Assembly (NCBI GenBank): GCA_963978895.1
Contig: OZ022244.1
Span: 3,952,353 to 4,016,352 of the forward strand
Source of the DNA: Erpobdella octoculata
Taxonomy: Eukaryota > Annelida > Clitellata > Hirudinida > Erpobdellidae
Length of the DNA: 64,000 nt
Direction of reading: 5' to 3'
Each line of letters opens with the position of its first letter. The first letter of the stretch is position 1. The position numbers and the translations under genes are program-made. The notes beneath the pieces are model-generated. The model searched no databases and was not told the origin of the DNA. It saw nothing but the letters and a program-made list of their open reading frames with translations. Below, one piece after another: positions 24,974-35,504 of the stretch.

Positions 24974-25335
24974 GTCGCAGAACAATTTGTCGCAAACCAA
25001 ACCTAAACAAATTGCACTTGAAGCCAATAAAATGGGATTAACTCTTTTTTCATATGATATCTGGGACTGCTACCATGCTATACGTGATGACATTCTTCGT
25101 ACTAACAACACAGTTGAAAGATGGCACCGTGCATTTGAGACTGGTGAATCAAAAATCTGTCATAAGAATTTTTAGCATTTCTCAGAATTATTATTGTTGG
25201 TATTATTTAGAAGAACAAAAAATATATAATAAACATAGTAACTATTAATTAACAATTGTCCGTTTTTTGCAACGAATTGTCAGCTACGAATTCTCCGCGG
25301 CGAATTGCCCTAAGACGAATTGTCCGGACACCGCT
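24968..25335 (+). mobile_element. MULE remnant with transposase C-terminus
   Basis: The frame at 25040-25173 gives YDIWDCYHAIRDDILRTNN and TVERWHRAFETG, matching the end of FLYWCH/MULE-type transposases (DIWNxYxAVLxxxxRTNNxxEGWHxxF). It is bordered by clustered copies of ACGAATTGTC-like 12-mers: AATTCGTCGCAGAACAATTT at 24968 and, inverted, several at 25257-25330. Such repeated subterminal motifs are usual in MULE ends. Copy 2 keeps only the right part (48740-48985). Confidence 0.62.
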
Positions 25336-28250
25336 TTGACACTTAAAAAACTAGCTTTTCGTTATCGTGTCAAGCTGAAATTTAATGGGTTCACGTGTCC
25401 TCAAAATATTCACAATTTAATAAATTTTCAGATTAATTGGACAATGTCTGAATGAAATAAAGAATAAAATTATTTAATTTTTCGGAAAACTCAAAAAAAT
25501 TATCTTTTGTAGACAAATGAATCATTGTTTTATTTTATTTAAAAAAACGTTATTTAATTTCTTAATTTAAAAATTAATAATAAAAACTCTGTTTTTCTAT
25601 GTTGACTCAAAGGTTTCTTAAACTTTCAATCTTCACATTTTACAAATCAAGTATTTAGAAGAATGTAGTCAATTTTTTTTTTATTTTATAGATTTATTCC
25701 CAGATAGCATGGAAGGTGTGGCCCAAACGTGCCTTTGGCTAAGAGGGAATATGCGAGGCCCTCGGTTGTTGAGTGGTTATCAAGAATAAGACCTGCTCTC
25801 TACCGATTGTAATATAACCTTGACCAGTGAAACATCAAGCGTATATTAATTTAAATTGTGATTCTAAACGCTTCAAATAAATGATGTTGAAGTATCTACT
25901 TAGATAGCATGAAAGGCGTGGCCCACGCGTGGCCCTCTGTACTGAACGTGCGGCGTTCCGACATGCCTTTGGCCAAAAGGGAATATGAGCATGAGGCTCT
26001 TTCATTCTTGCCACCGGTCATTTTAAATGCGTTTTAAACCAATACAAATGAGTTTGAATTGATCGTGATATGGATGTTAGATAATTTATTAATACATTTT
26101 TAAATAAATGTAAAAAATACAAAATAATTATTTTGTTAGAGTTGGCACTCTGGTGGTTCCTGCGTTTCCGCCCCACGTTGTTCGATGCAAGCGAAAATTG
26201 CGAAACACTTGCTGCTAAACCAAATTAATTTGAATCAAAAATGTTATTTTTTGTAATAAATACAAATTTTATTTAATAAATTTAAGTTTTAGTCAAAAAA
26301 ACAAAAACCTCGGCTGTCGATGGTTATTTGTACCTATATAATTATAAATTGGAATGTTTTGATTACTTCGCGGGGAACTAATTTACATTCAGATCTTTCT
26401 CCGTACTCTGTAACCTCGCGTTTCTTAATATTAAGTAAATCTAAAGGTTTGAACATTTTTTAATCTCCGAGTCAATTTCGATGTGAATTATCGTTATTTC
26501 AGCGTACATGGCATTGCAAACATACGTGTTGACTAAATAGAAATAAATAAATAAATAAAAACAACTCTTATAAATTACACTTAAAAACATTTAAGCATTT
26601 ATTCCGAAGTTAGTAATTTCTGTTGAAGATCTATTTATAAATGGCGATGGAAGTAAAAAGTTTATAAATATTATACGAGTTTTGTAAAAAGATGTCTACG
26701 TGACATCTGAATTCTCCATCTGTATTGAGGGGTTTGCGTAATTGGTGTATTCACTACAAATTTTTTTTTTCTTAAATGCAACATAAGCATTTTGTAATTA
26801 CATTTTCAGATCCTATCAAGCCTATCATTAAGATTTTTTATTATTTAAAAATGCAATTGGATGGAATTGTAGCCAAATTAAATACGAAGAAAAAAACATC
26901 ACAAAAAGATGCAATGCTTTAGAAGACAAAATTGACAGAATAACAAGTATTAAGCGGCAGCCGAACACATTGGAAACATTTAAAATAGGTTGAGAATATT
27001 TTCTTTGAGTTAGAGTTAATTTATAATTATTCTAAAAAATTAATCTTCATTAGATCTTCCGGAAGACGTAGTGGTATGGTTATCTTGATAACATTTTAAG
27101 TTATCTAATATTAATAATAATTCTTTCAATTCACTGGATAATTTTTAAAGTTCCTTATGAGGGTTAATCTAATAAAAAGCGCTTGCTCCATAATGAGCTT
27201 TTTTTAACAAATGAATTTGCCCAGTAATTCAAATGAATTAGAGCTAATATGAAAATAAGCTTCAAATTTTTAAATCTTGCTAGAGTTATTTTTTGTTAGT
27301 CAATCTAATTTTTTTTTAAAGTTGTCATTTTGTTGTCTTAGCCTAACTTGATCATTAATTTCTTACCGAAGCAATTTTAAAAAATGGAATTGAAGATTTG
27401 AAGAAACAAATCGAAGAAAAAATGAGGGCTTGGATAAGACAGGCACGTGATCGGGATGGTGGAAGACAAAAAAAGAACTAAACTTGACACTACCTTATAA
27501 TGTTTATTTAAATATATTTTACATCTGACTTTTGTTGATATTTTTTGGCAATTTATTTTTTTTTAATTTTAATGAAAGTTTTTTCTTTATTCTTTTTGTA
27601 ATTTTTTAAATAATATATAAAGAGGGTTGCAACATGGGGTTTCGAAGAAGTTTCAGATATGGTATTTGTGGGGCCCATCCGTGAAACGTCAGAATGTCTC
27701 ATGAAGTGTTATGGCTTAGACGTGGGGATGATGTGGCGCTAAGGTACATTACGTACGGTAAACCTCAAAATGCTACATGCTGCATTATTTCGTCCAAACA
27801 AACTACGTATTTTTAGCATGCGGCCCACGCCTAAATTGCTAACTGGCTTATCATCAAATAAAAATTTGCAAAAATTTAAAAGCCGCCACATTACAAAAAT
27901 ATAGAAGGTTTGTAAAAAAGAAAGTTTTTAGCGTTTTACTTGTTTTTACTTGTAAGCGTTTTAGTGAATTCCAAACATATTTATTAAGAGAGCGTAGTAA
28001 TTTCTTATCACCAAATAACTTCAGGTTGCTCAACAACCCAAAAACCTATGCCCACAGTTAAAAAAGTTTATTAACATTTTATTAAACTATTTTATTCAAT
28101 ATAAAAAGCAAAATTTTTCTATTATTTGCTATGTGTATTAAATATGTTGCAAACATTGTTTTGAACTAAAAATATATTAGTAGTAATAAAAGTTGAATAA
28201 ACAAAAACAATAAAAAAATGTGTTTTGATCGTATCTTGAGTGACGAAAGC
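25336..28250. other. Intergenic DNA between the tail-to-tail genes A and B
   Basis: No gene is recognised. At 25700-25990 and 26150-26210 there are repeats with GGCGTGGCCCACGCGTGGCC-like and CCGCCCCACG text. Two segments (about 25485-26205 and 26905-27175) are missing from copy 2, both with short homologies at the edges. 27600-27830 is a further moderately GC-rich repeat. A possible minus-strand poly(A) signal for gene B (TTTATT on the plus strand) is at 28091-28096. Confidence 0.45.
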
Positions 28251-28257
28251 CTTTGCT

Positions 28258-28463
28258 TCATCCCTTAACAAAGGCTACCAAAACTAGTGCCATCAGGGTC
28301 ATCACCATGGTTCCCAATTTAGAGAATCCGATGAAGGTTGGAGCAGAGTTACAAAGATCAGTCTTACAAGTGCATGTCGTTACATTTAGACCAAATATAT
28401 TCATTTCCTGACAGCCATCGTATTCGGCGGTTTGGTTGCACCTCCTTATGACCATGGAAACGC
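28258..28463 (-). CDS. LY6 gene B, coding exon 2
   Basis: 206 bases after the acceptor TTATGTAG. Encodes five cysteines and the hydrophobic tail. Compared with gene D this exon has twelve changed residues, all before the tail, and only two silent codon changes. Confidence 0.87.
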
Positions 28464-31400
28464 CTACATAACGTAGAACCAAATTAGAATTCATTGAAAT
28501 AACTCCAGTACAATTATTTGTCTGATATAATACTATATATATATATAAAACTCAAATACCATTGACTGACTGACTAACTGACTCATCACGAAATCGTAAG
28601 AACCACTGATCGGATTGTAATGAAATTTGGAATATATTGTTACGATATCACCAAATCGTATAAGGGCTCAATAGAATGGTTTTACAGTTTATTGGAAAAT
28701 AATAAATGAAGCTTAGTTAAGGCTATTTCTACCTTTAAATCTCTTAATTATAATTAATCATTAATGTCCATAATAAATGTTTTGAATCTGTTAAGGTTTA
28801 TCAATAGAAAGTTAATCATCAAACGAGTGATTTCACATTATTACCCCCTTCTTAATTCTGTTCGTCCCGAACAGCATAGTCGCTTTTGACAAATGCGACT
28901 CGGCCACGAACACCAAAATACCTTGATTTCTACTCGTGGCTTTGACCGCAATTCGCAAACAACATGATCAAGTCAAGACAGTTTATTCCAGTTTTTCTTT
29001 GGCTCATCAGCAGAGTCTCTCTTTGGCTCATTGTCGCCATATCTGAACGGTTCGTCATAGCCTTTTTTGCATGCCTTGTTCTGAACATCTTTGCACGGTT
29101 TATCGGAACTGTCTGCTTTTTCTTCTTCCTTCACATCTTTCAGATCTTTCTCTAAGAAACTCTTCAAAAGGTTTTTCGAAAACACGTTCCATAAATCCAA
29201 TAAATCCTTTCATCAAACTGTCTATCTGATCTAGAATCCTCTGTGGATTCATCTGATATAGAACTCTCGGTACCGTTCTCTGTTCTTGGCTCATATTTTC
29301 CAGAGTTTTTGCTTGCTGCATTTCTATTGTTGTTTTGGAGAAGTTCATCGCCGTCATGTTTGTTTTCTTCCAAGCTACAATCGAACGTCTTTTTTCACAT
29401 TCCAACTCGGTTCTTTCATCGGTGTCAACTTTCGTATCGTCCAGCGGATCTTTCTTCAAATTATCGCCATCGTCTCTCAAATCAGTGTCTTCTCTTTTTA
29501 TCAAGTTAACTTTGATGTATATCTCCATTGGAGTTTCGTCCGTTTCTAAATCCTCGGTTGCTTCATCCGAGTCAGATTCCTCACTAAAATCTGACCCTGA
29601 ATATTCGGTGCCGTCGTCTGTTATGGAGGCTTCCGTTTCAGAACCGTCGCTGTATGGGTAAAAGCCATAGTTGTTATTGCCATTATTATAATCATCATCG
29701 TCACTTTCATCCTCATCATTTTGCATTTCGTTTTCATCATTCCTCTCATCTTCTTTAGTTTTGTTTTCGAAGTCCAAACCGACTGTATCACTGACACCAT
29801 CTTGAGCATCTTTGCAAAGTTCGTTAACATGACCGTCTTTGACAGGCACATCATCTTAACCGTCTTTGACAAGCTCATCATTCTGATCATCCTAGCATGG
29901 TTCATCTTGAACATCTTTGCATGGTTCATCTTGAAGATCTTTGCATGGTTCATCTTGAAGATCTTTGCATGGTTCATCTTGAAGATCTTTGCATGGTTCA
30001 TCTTGCACATATTTGCCAGGCTTATCACCATGACCATCCTTGCATGGTTCATCTTGTACATTCTTGCACGGTTCATCTTGACCGTCTTTTTTGTTTCCGC
30101 AGTTGTTTGTGTCACCATTGAGGAGTTCAAGAAATGTCTTCCTTTCTTGCTGTGCTGCTCTGTGTGCTGCTCTGTTTTCCACCGCCATTTTATTCAGAGC
30201 CTTCAACAATTCATTTTCTACTTCGAACTCATACTCTTCCGGATCAAACCCATTGTTCTCCAATGACTTCCGGAGGCGGTCCACCAGTTCAGACTTTCTT
30301 CCTTTATCACTGAGCTCTCGTTTTCTAAGTTCCCGCCTCAACTCGAGTATCAAGAGCTCATCCAATGCTTTCAAAACCATTCTTGTATCCCACTTCTGAT
30401 CACCAATGTTACGACATCACCAAATCGTATACCGGTTTTGCAGTTTATTGGAAAATAATAAATGAAGATTAGTTAAGGCTATTTATACCTCTAAATCTCT
30501 TAATAATAATTAATCATTAATGTCCCTAATAAATGTTTTGAATCTGTTAAGGTTTATCAATAGGAAGTTAATCATCAAACCAGTGATTTTACATTAATAT
30601 CTTTCTCTTGAATCTTAGGTGCTCATTGATAAAGGGTTTAAAAAAAATCGGCCTGGATCGCCTTATTTCGAAAAATAAACAATGCGCAATCTGTTTGTAT
30701 TGAAACGAGTAGGGGGTGGGTAAAATGCAGACCGCGTCTTTATAATTAATTCAATGTTAACGAAAAATTAAGAATTTTTTTTTTATTTTATTTATTAATA
30801 ATTTTATATCTATATATATATAAAAACATGTCCTGACTGACTGACCGACAGATGACTGACTGATAATCAACGCCGAGCTCAAACGCCTCATCCTAGGAAC
30901 GTGAAATTTGGAACTTATATTACTTTTATAGCGTAAACATCCGCTAAGAAAGGATTTTTGAAAATTTTGCTCCTGAGGGGAAAAAACTGGAAAACAAACT
31001 TTTTTCTAAAACAATGTATATCTCGAAAACCAAAAATGAGGAGATTTTGAAATTTGGTATATAGATTCATCTTGAAAAATAAAAAGATACGTGTTTCACC
31101 ATTTTTTGGAAATTCGATTTCCCGGACCTCAAATGTGGGTTGGAAAATTGGGTTATTTGATTTTTAAAGTAGCTGCTACTCAAAAACTGTGAATGTTAAA
31201 GGAATAAAAATTAGTTTTTAGTTTTTACTCCAAAAATAATGAAATACGTGTTTTAGCATTTTTCGAAAATTTGTTTCCAGGACTTCAAATGGGGGGTGGA
31301 AAATAGGGTTATTTGTTTTTTAAAGTAACTGCTACTCAAAAACTGTAAATACCACAGATGTAAAAATCAGTATTTAGTTTCTATTCTAAAAATAAAGATA

Positions 31401-33027
31401 TACGTGTTTTACCATTTTTTTCAAATTTGGTTTCCAGGACCTCAATTGTGGGTTGGAAAATAAGGTTATTTAGTTTTTAATGTAACTGCTACTCAAAAAC
31501 TGTAGATGCTACAGAGGTAAAAATTAGTATTTGGATTCTACTCCAGAAATAATAATAATATACGTGTTTTACCATTTTTTGAAAATTTGGTTTTAAGGAC
31601 TTCAAATATGGGGTGGAAAATAGGGTTACTTGGTTTTAAAGTAACTGCTACTCAAAAACTGTAAATGCTACAAAAGTAAAATTAGTATTCAGTTTCGACT
31701 CTGAATATAATGAAATACGTGTTTCACCATTTTTTGAAAATTTGGTTTCCAGGACCTCAAATGTGAAGTGGAAAAAGGGTTATTTGATTTTTAAATAACT
31801 GCTACTCAAAAACTGTAAGTGCTACAGATGTGAAAATTAGTATTTTGAGGTTTTGTGCCGATTAAAATGAGATGAGTTCAGTTTATCACCGGACGGACGG
31901 GCCAAGCCGTTATTTAAGGGTCTTCATACGGCTCTACCCAAACCTTAAATCAAGATGGGACGGGCCGAGATTTTTAACAAGTATATAGACATTTTAGTGA
32001 TTTTAGAGTGTTCAGACGGGCCGGGCTAAACCTGAAGTCAAGGTGGGACGGGCCGAAGTTTTTCGTGCAGTACTCTACTATGTATGCACGGTTCAAATTC
32101 TCTAATTTCATGCGAGCATACCGATACGGGCACTGCTAGTTAATACATATTTACAACTAAAATTCAACCAAATACGTTGTTTACTGAATCTTGGTTATTT
32201 ATTTTTAACAGTTATATAGTTTCGGGGGTGAGTAATAAAATTCCAATCGATAATTGCGTACTAAAATTCAAATTTAGTTTATGTAACAACGTTTGAAGGC
32301 TTCAAGCAAGATTTAGCCAGTTTTAGCAAATCTGTTTTATGTTTTATGGGCTAAAAGAAGTTAGGAAAGAATGAAAAAGAGAAAATAAGCGTGAGAGAAC
32401 GGAATGGGAGAGCAAGCATGAGCAAGAACGGGAGAGCAAGCGGGAACGGGAAAGCGACCGGGAACGGAAAGGCGATCGGGAACGGTAGAGCAAACGGGAG
32501 CGAAAAAGCGACCGGAAGCGGGAAAGCAGCCAGGAAGGGAAAAACGACATAGAACGGGAAAGCAAACGGGAGCGGGAAAGCAAGCGGAGAAGGAAACTTG
32601 AGCGAGAAAGACAAACATTAGAAAAACCTATAAAAATACCGGGCAACGCCGGGTATCCCGCTAGTAATATACATATGTGAAACAAACATTTTCAGTGATA
32701 AAGTAAACTTAGCTGTTCATACTCTTTTTATTTTTAGAAAAACGTTTTGAATTTGTTTATTTGAGCTGCAGATATGTTATTTAAAAAAAATTGAAACTAA
32801 GCTATTTTAGTTTTGAAAATGAAAACAAAATTGTATAAACCTTGAACATAAATAGAAATTCTAATGCAATAAGTTCCTTCACACTTGGCTACCATCGTGT
32901 TTGGTGTAATAAACGGATCAGCACAGGCAGTGGTGTAGTTGCATGAGTAACACTGGACGGCCTCGGCAGGCAAAGGCAGTAAGATGGTTACACAAACAAT
33001 CAACAAGAAATAAAGATACTTACACAT
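28258..33027 (-). CDS. LY6 gene B: secreted/GPI three-finger protein, 2 coding exons
   Basis: Coding exons run 33027-32841 and 28463-28258 on the minus strand with a phase-1 intron (CAAG|GTTTAT ... TTATGTAG), giving 130 residues and TGA. Residues 1-23 form a signal peptide (LYFLLIVCVTILLPLP). Ten cysteines sit at 26, 29, 35, 49, 54, 71, 80, 93, 95 and 100, ending in KTDLCN, so this is a complete LU domain. The tail (GTMVMTLMALVLVAFVKG) suits a GPI signal. It resembles gene A in layout and exon phase, and shares the CYxCxxTTACxDPF block, so A and B are older paralogues. The intron is packed with a Helitron, an LTR element and another Helitron. Ligand unknown. Confidence 0.87.
29100..30380 (-). 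pseudogene. Gag-like protein with SAP domain, two in-frame stops
   Basis: One frame of about 426 codons starts at 30380, eight bases after the primer site. Residues 8-40 (LILELRRELRKRELSDKG then KSELVDRLRKSL) form a SAP motif, a DNA/chromatin-binding helix pair also found in some invertebrate Gag proteins. Next come tandem QDEPCKDL units, then an acidic stretch (residues about 200-265, rich in D, E and N) and a basic end. Stop codons at about 29892 and 29858 interrupt it; otherwise the frame is open to 29100. No zinc knuckle, protease or RT was seen. Confidence 0.65.
29896..30010. repeat. 24-bp tandem repeat inside the gag-like frame
   Basis: Units of 24 bases (GCATGGTTCATCTTGAAGAT plus four) occur about 4.5 times and encode the 8-residue unit DEPCKDLQ on the minus strand. 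Being a multiple of three, it keeps the frame. Confidence 0.85.
30809..32139 (+). mobile_element. Non-autonomous Helitron with exact A/T insertion
   Basis: It starts TCTATATATATATAAAAACA after host A (30808) and ends GATACGGGCACTG then CTAG (32136-32139) before host T (32140). Copy 2 has the empty site ATTTTATATTAATACATATT at 51481-51500, matching the flanks joined without loss or duplication, as Helitrons do. The 1331-bp body has no coding frame. It is built around five tandem units of about 157 bases (31088-31860). It sits inside an older Helitron in gene B's intron. Confidence 0.9.
31088..31860. repeat. Five tandem units of about 157 bp
   Basis: The marker TACGTGTTT recurs at 31088, 31245, 31401, 31561 and 31716. 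Each unit also has TTTCCAGGACTTCAAAT-like and CTGCTACTCAAAAACTGTA text. Units differ by small changes, so the array is not fresh. Confidence 0.9.
32380..32620. repeat. GC-rich minisatellite of the Helitron 3' region
   Basis: Units such as GGGAACGGGAAAGCGACC and GGGAGCGGGAAAGCAAGC recur with variation. Reading frames with RSRLLSRSR or NGRASMSG repeats over it are artefacts. Confidence 0.85.
32841..33027 (-). CDS. LY6 gene B, coding exon 1
   Basis: 187 bases from the ATG (33027) to the donor CAAG|GTTTAT. Encodes the signal peptide and first five cysteines. The ATG follows a likely acceptor (GAAACAG, eight bases upstream); a longer open frame upstream is intron or untranslated. Confidence 0.87.
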
Positions 33028-33147
33028 CTTGCCAGCTGTTTCAATAAAATTTGTATTTTTTTTGTGAAACTTTTTTATTGTTGAAATAATATGATCAAAA
33101 GCAATACAAAATATGATTAGAAGCAATTAAAAACACTTAAAAACTCA

Positions 33148-33210
33148 CTTTAGCGGTATTACGTTCAAAGAAAAATGGTTCTTTGTTGTTATGAGTTTTA
33201 ACCTTATAAG
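33148..33210 (-). promoter_or_regulatory. Core promoter and 5' UTR exon of gene B
   Basis: On the minus strand a TATA-like CTTATAAGG (33210-33202) precedes a short exon ending at 33148 with a good donor GTGAGT (33147-33142). Copy D keeps the donor (53146-53141) and a weaker TATA-like CTTATAGG. Confidence 0.5.
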
Positions 33211-33445
33211 TAGCTTCGAGCCTCAAAGTTGCAATATTCTAAATTTAGTGAATTATGTATACTGAATAAAACTAAACTGTTAAACATTTCTGAATTTGAC
33301 AGATATAGTGTTTATTCTCTCATTGGTTAGGTTGAAAAACAACAAAGTAATACTGGTTTTCAAATTCGTTCATGTGAATCTTTTACAAACTACGTCTATG
33401 TGATTTTGTCAACAGCAGAGCAGTATAAAGATTCTACAGCCCAGC

Positions 33446-33606
33446 ATTAAGAAAGTGTACAATAGCACAATGGAGGAGTTGACAGAGCCCTGATTAAGAA
33501 ATTGTACAATAACACAATGGGGGAGTTGACAGAGCCCAGCCTTAAGAAAATGTACAATAACACAATAGAAGAGTTGACAGAGCCCAGCATTATGAAAATG
33601 TACAAT
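33446..33606. repeat. About 54-bp tandem repeat, 3.5 units
   Basis: The text TGTACAATAACACAATGG followed by GAGTTGACAGAGCCCAGC repeats with a period of about 54. Copy 1 has a single unit (12557-12610), so the expansion happened after the duplication. Confidence 0.85.
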
Positions 33607-33781
33607 AAAAATGGTGATAGTCAGTGTCTGTTAATATTGCTGATATGGCCATCCATATTGTTTGACTGTTGTATGTAATTGTAAGATGAAGATGATTCAT
33701 CTTACGTATTTTCATAATATTTGTTTATTTTATTTTATTATGTGTGCATTTTATAATGGATGGATATGTTGAAACAATAAG

Positions 33782-33828
<47 letters not shown>

Positions 33829-33829
<1 letters not shown>

Positions 33830-34244
33830 CTTATTAATTACAGATAGCATTTTGCTTGATTTAAAGTGCGACGATATGCATCCTTCTACAATATGTTTTT
33901 CTTCCTCCCAAGCCTCTGAAATATGTAACATTGATGGTGATAAAAAAGGCGCCTCATCTACAGATGACTTGTTGCAGGGATTTAAAACTGTAGATACATG
34001 TTGCTTGCCTGGTCAAAGTCTCGTTGATCGAACAGATGTTGAGTTTTATGATGGTTGTTTATCCGGTTGCCATGATTCCGTCCGAATGCACCGGATAAAG
34101 GGTTGTGCAGAGATTTCTCAGGTGGATGACGGATTTTCTGGAGTGTCTGTTGATGGTACATGTGTTTCAGAGGGGATATCTGGTCCGTTGAGCTTGTCTC
34201 ACTTAACTGATAACATTAATATTACAATTAGACGGAGGAGATGA
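33829..34244 (+). CDS. Unrecognised retroelement ORF end, RRRR terminus
   Basis: About 138 residues, 5'-truncated at the insertion edge. The sequence is acidic and cysteine-bearing (TVDTCCLPGQSLVDRTDVEF, YDGCLSGCHDSVRMHRIKG) and ends DNINITIRRRR. I do not recognise the family. The ORF at 34823-35170 ends in a very similar way (CDNITMRRRR), so the two are related elements. Not expected to be a host gene. Confidence 0.4.
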
Positions 34245-34509
34245 CATTGTTTTGATATGATACATAAGCTTCTTTGTCTGTTTCACATTTCTTAAAACTT
34301 TTGATGAATTTTATAAATTTAAATTATTATCTCTCGATTTAAATTAATATAATTTTTAAAGTATTTTTATTTTGATTTTATTATTATTATTTTACTTTTA
34401 TTATTATTTTATTAATTATTTTCTGCTTAATTTAACGTTCATCGTCCCGATTTTAATTATTATTATGTACTGTATGTATTAACTTTTAGTTACATTAAGA
34501 CAATCAAAA

Positions 34510-34554
34510 CAACCCTGACGATGGCCGCAATGGCTGAAACTTGCAAGTTGGTTG
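34510..34554 (+). ncRNA. Hammerhead ribozyme motif 1
   Basis: Stem I CAACC (34510-34514) pairs with GGTTG (34550-34554). The core CTGACGA (34515-34521) is followed by T and stem II GGCC/GGCT (523-526 with 532-535), then GAAA (34536-34539), a mini stem III CTTGCAAG and TT. The cleavage triplet reads GTT, so self-cleavage would fall after 34549. A bulged T before stem II is a departure from the textbook form. Confidence 0.7.
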
Positions 34555-34681
34555 CTAATAAAACGTTAGATTTTAGATTTAGTAAAAGTGTTTTCTCTCA
34601 CTTAAAATATTTTAAGCGTTTAATTGACAAAACCGTGTCTTCTAAATGGCGTGTATATTTCAACAGAGCATGTTTAAATGA

Positions 34682-34717
<36 letters not shown>

Positions 34718-34822
34718 GTTTTTATATATATGTATGTGTGTTTGTGCGTGTGTGTGTGTGCGCGCGTGCGTGTGTGTACGTGTGTGTGTTTATTATTTTT
34801 TTTATCTAGGAATTTATATACT

Positions 34823-35170
34823 TCATTTTCTTCTTTCGAGCCGTGCGGGGAGCAGTGTGGTGATCCTGTTGAAGATAACTTAGATATCGGCCCCTCGTCC
34901 ATGTCGACATCTGCTATGGATCATATCGTGGACCCTGAAAGTGGCGGCGGGGAGAGCAGTGACGGCTCTCGACACGAAAGCGTTGGCCAGCCGGTCCGCG
35001 ACAACTCGTCATCTACGTGCGATCGGGTTTCGGTAGATGCGACATTGTGTGACGACCGTGCTGATGAGATTGTTTCGATAAATGAAGCAGTTAATGATGA
35101 AAATGTTCTTTTGGCAAGAATGGCGGCACTTCTGCATTGTGACAATATAACTATGCGACGTCGACGATAA
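34823..35170 (+). CDS. Unrecognised retroelement ORF end, RRRR terminus
   Basis: About 115 residues, truncated at its 5' edge. Rich in S, D and E (SGGGESSDGSRHESVGQP), then EIVSINEAVNDENVLLARMA and CDNITMRRRR. GC content is higher than the surroundings. Related by its end to the ORF at 33829-34244. Function unknown. Confidence 0.4.
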   Translation, partial: SFSSFEPCGEQCGDPVEDNLDIGPSSMSTSAMDHIVDPESGGGESSDGSRHESVGQPVRDNSSSTCDRVSVDATLCDDRADEIVSINEAVNDENVLLARMAALLHCDNITMRRRR

Positions 35171-35504
35171 CGTTTTGTGTAAAATTACGTGGCATTTTAA
35201 TTAATTAATTTGATTTTGGCAATTCTTCAGAGATGGTTTCCGTTTGAACAATGTCATGGTTGCGCGGGATTTGATGTAGATCTGTCGTTTGACAGTTGGT
35301 GGATTTTGCTTTTCGACCGTAGTTTTTTTTTTTTTTTTTTTAAATGTATAACAGTTTTATTATATAATTTATTTTTAATATCTCCCTATAGTAAAATAAA
35401 TTAACATGTCATTCTCGAAAAATTAAAAATTATTATGTTGTTCCATTATCGGTTTTAACTAATTTCACTTTTCATTATTCTATCCATGTTTTGTTTTTCT
35501 TTTC

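Larger units (their letters stand above)
28638..30596 (-). mobile_element. Gag-only LTR retroelement, copy-1-specific
   Basis: LTRs of about 200 bases lie at 28638-28840 and 30407-30596 (both start TGTTACGA on the plus strand and share the body). ATAT flanks both sides (28634-28637, 30597-30600), and copy 2 has the uninterrupted site GGAATATATCTTTCTC near 51285. The element is transcribed from the minus strand: a primer-site-like TTGGTGATCAGAAGTGGGA (30406-30388) and a polypurine tract AGAAGGGGGTAATAA (about 28855-28841). It carries only a gag-like frame and no pol, so it depends on a related element. The integrase relic at 53460-54100 belongs to a similar element. Confidence 0.82.
28529..32665 (+). 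mobile_element. Older Helitron in gene B intron, host to two insertions
   Basis: It starts around TATATATATATAAAACTCAA (28532), followed by ACTGACTGACTAACTGAC text, and ends GGCAACGCCGGGTATCCCGC then CTAG (32662-32665) before T. The same element is at 51179-52500 in copy 2, so it predates the duplication. In copy 1 it contains the LTR element 28638-30596 and the Helitron 30809-32139. Before its 3' end lies the GGGAACGGGA-type minisatellite. No replicase is encoded. Confidence 0.75.
12395..33282. other. Tandem duplication, copy 1 (LY6 genes A and B)
   Basis: This 20.9-kb block is homologous in the same order and orientation to 33283-53281. Paired landmarks are 12398/33285, 12725/38735, 14654/41239, 16582/43161, 22311/46558, 23703/48117, 28258/50902 and 33027/52869. 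The left edge is at AACATTTCTG (12395), which reappears at 33283. The right edge ends in ACTAAACTGTTAA, which is the same as the end of copy 2 at 53281. Identity is lost beyond both outer edges. Length differences between copies come from transposons and deletions listed separately. Confidence 0.9.
33829..34681 (+). mobile_element. Penelope-like retroelement end 1 (in TA tract)
   Basis: An 850-bp segment absent from the 3' LTR, inserted in a TA tract. It holds an ORF end (stop at 34242-34244, last residues NITIRRRR), about 260 bases of AT-rich 3' sequence, a hammerhead ribozyme motif (34510-34554) and a 127-base tail. Penelope-like elements are known to carry hammerheads in their terminal repeats and can be 5'-truncated; that is the basis for the class. 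No RT or GIY-YIG domain is present. Confidence 0.55.

Noticed and set aside
29721..30399. Plus-strand hydrophobic frames such as IFAWFILK repeats
   Set aside because: Antisense of the gag-like frame with its 24-bp repeats; no signal of a real membrane protein.
33028..33126. Upstream start for LY6 gene B giving a 33-residue N-terminal extension
   Set aside because: The extension is intronic or untranslated in character (after a donor at 33147 and before the acceptor-like AACAG) and would bury the signal peptide.
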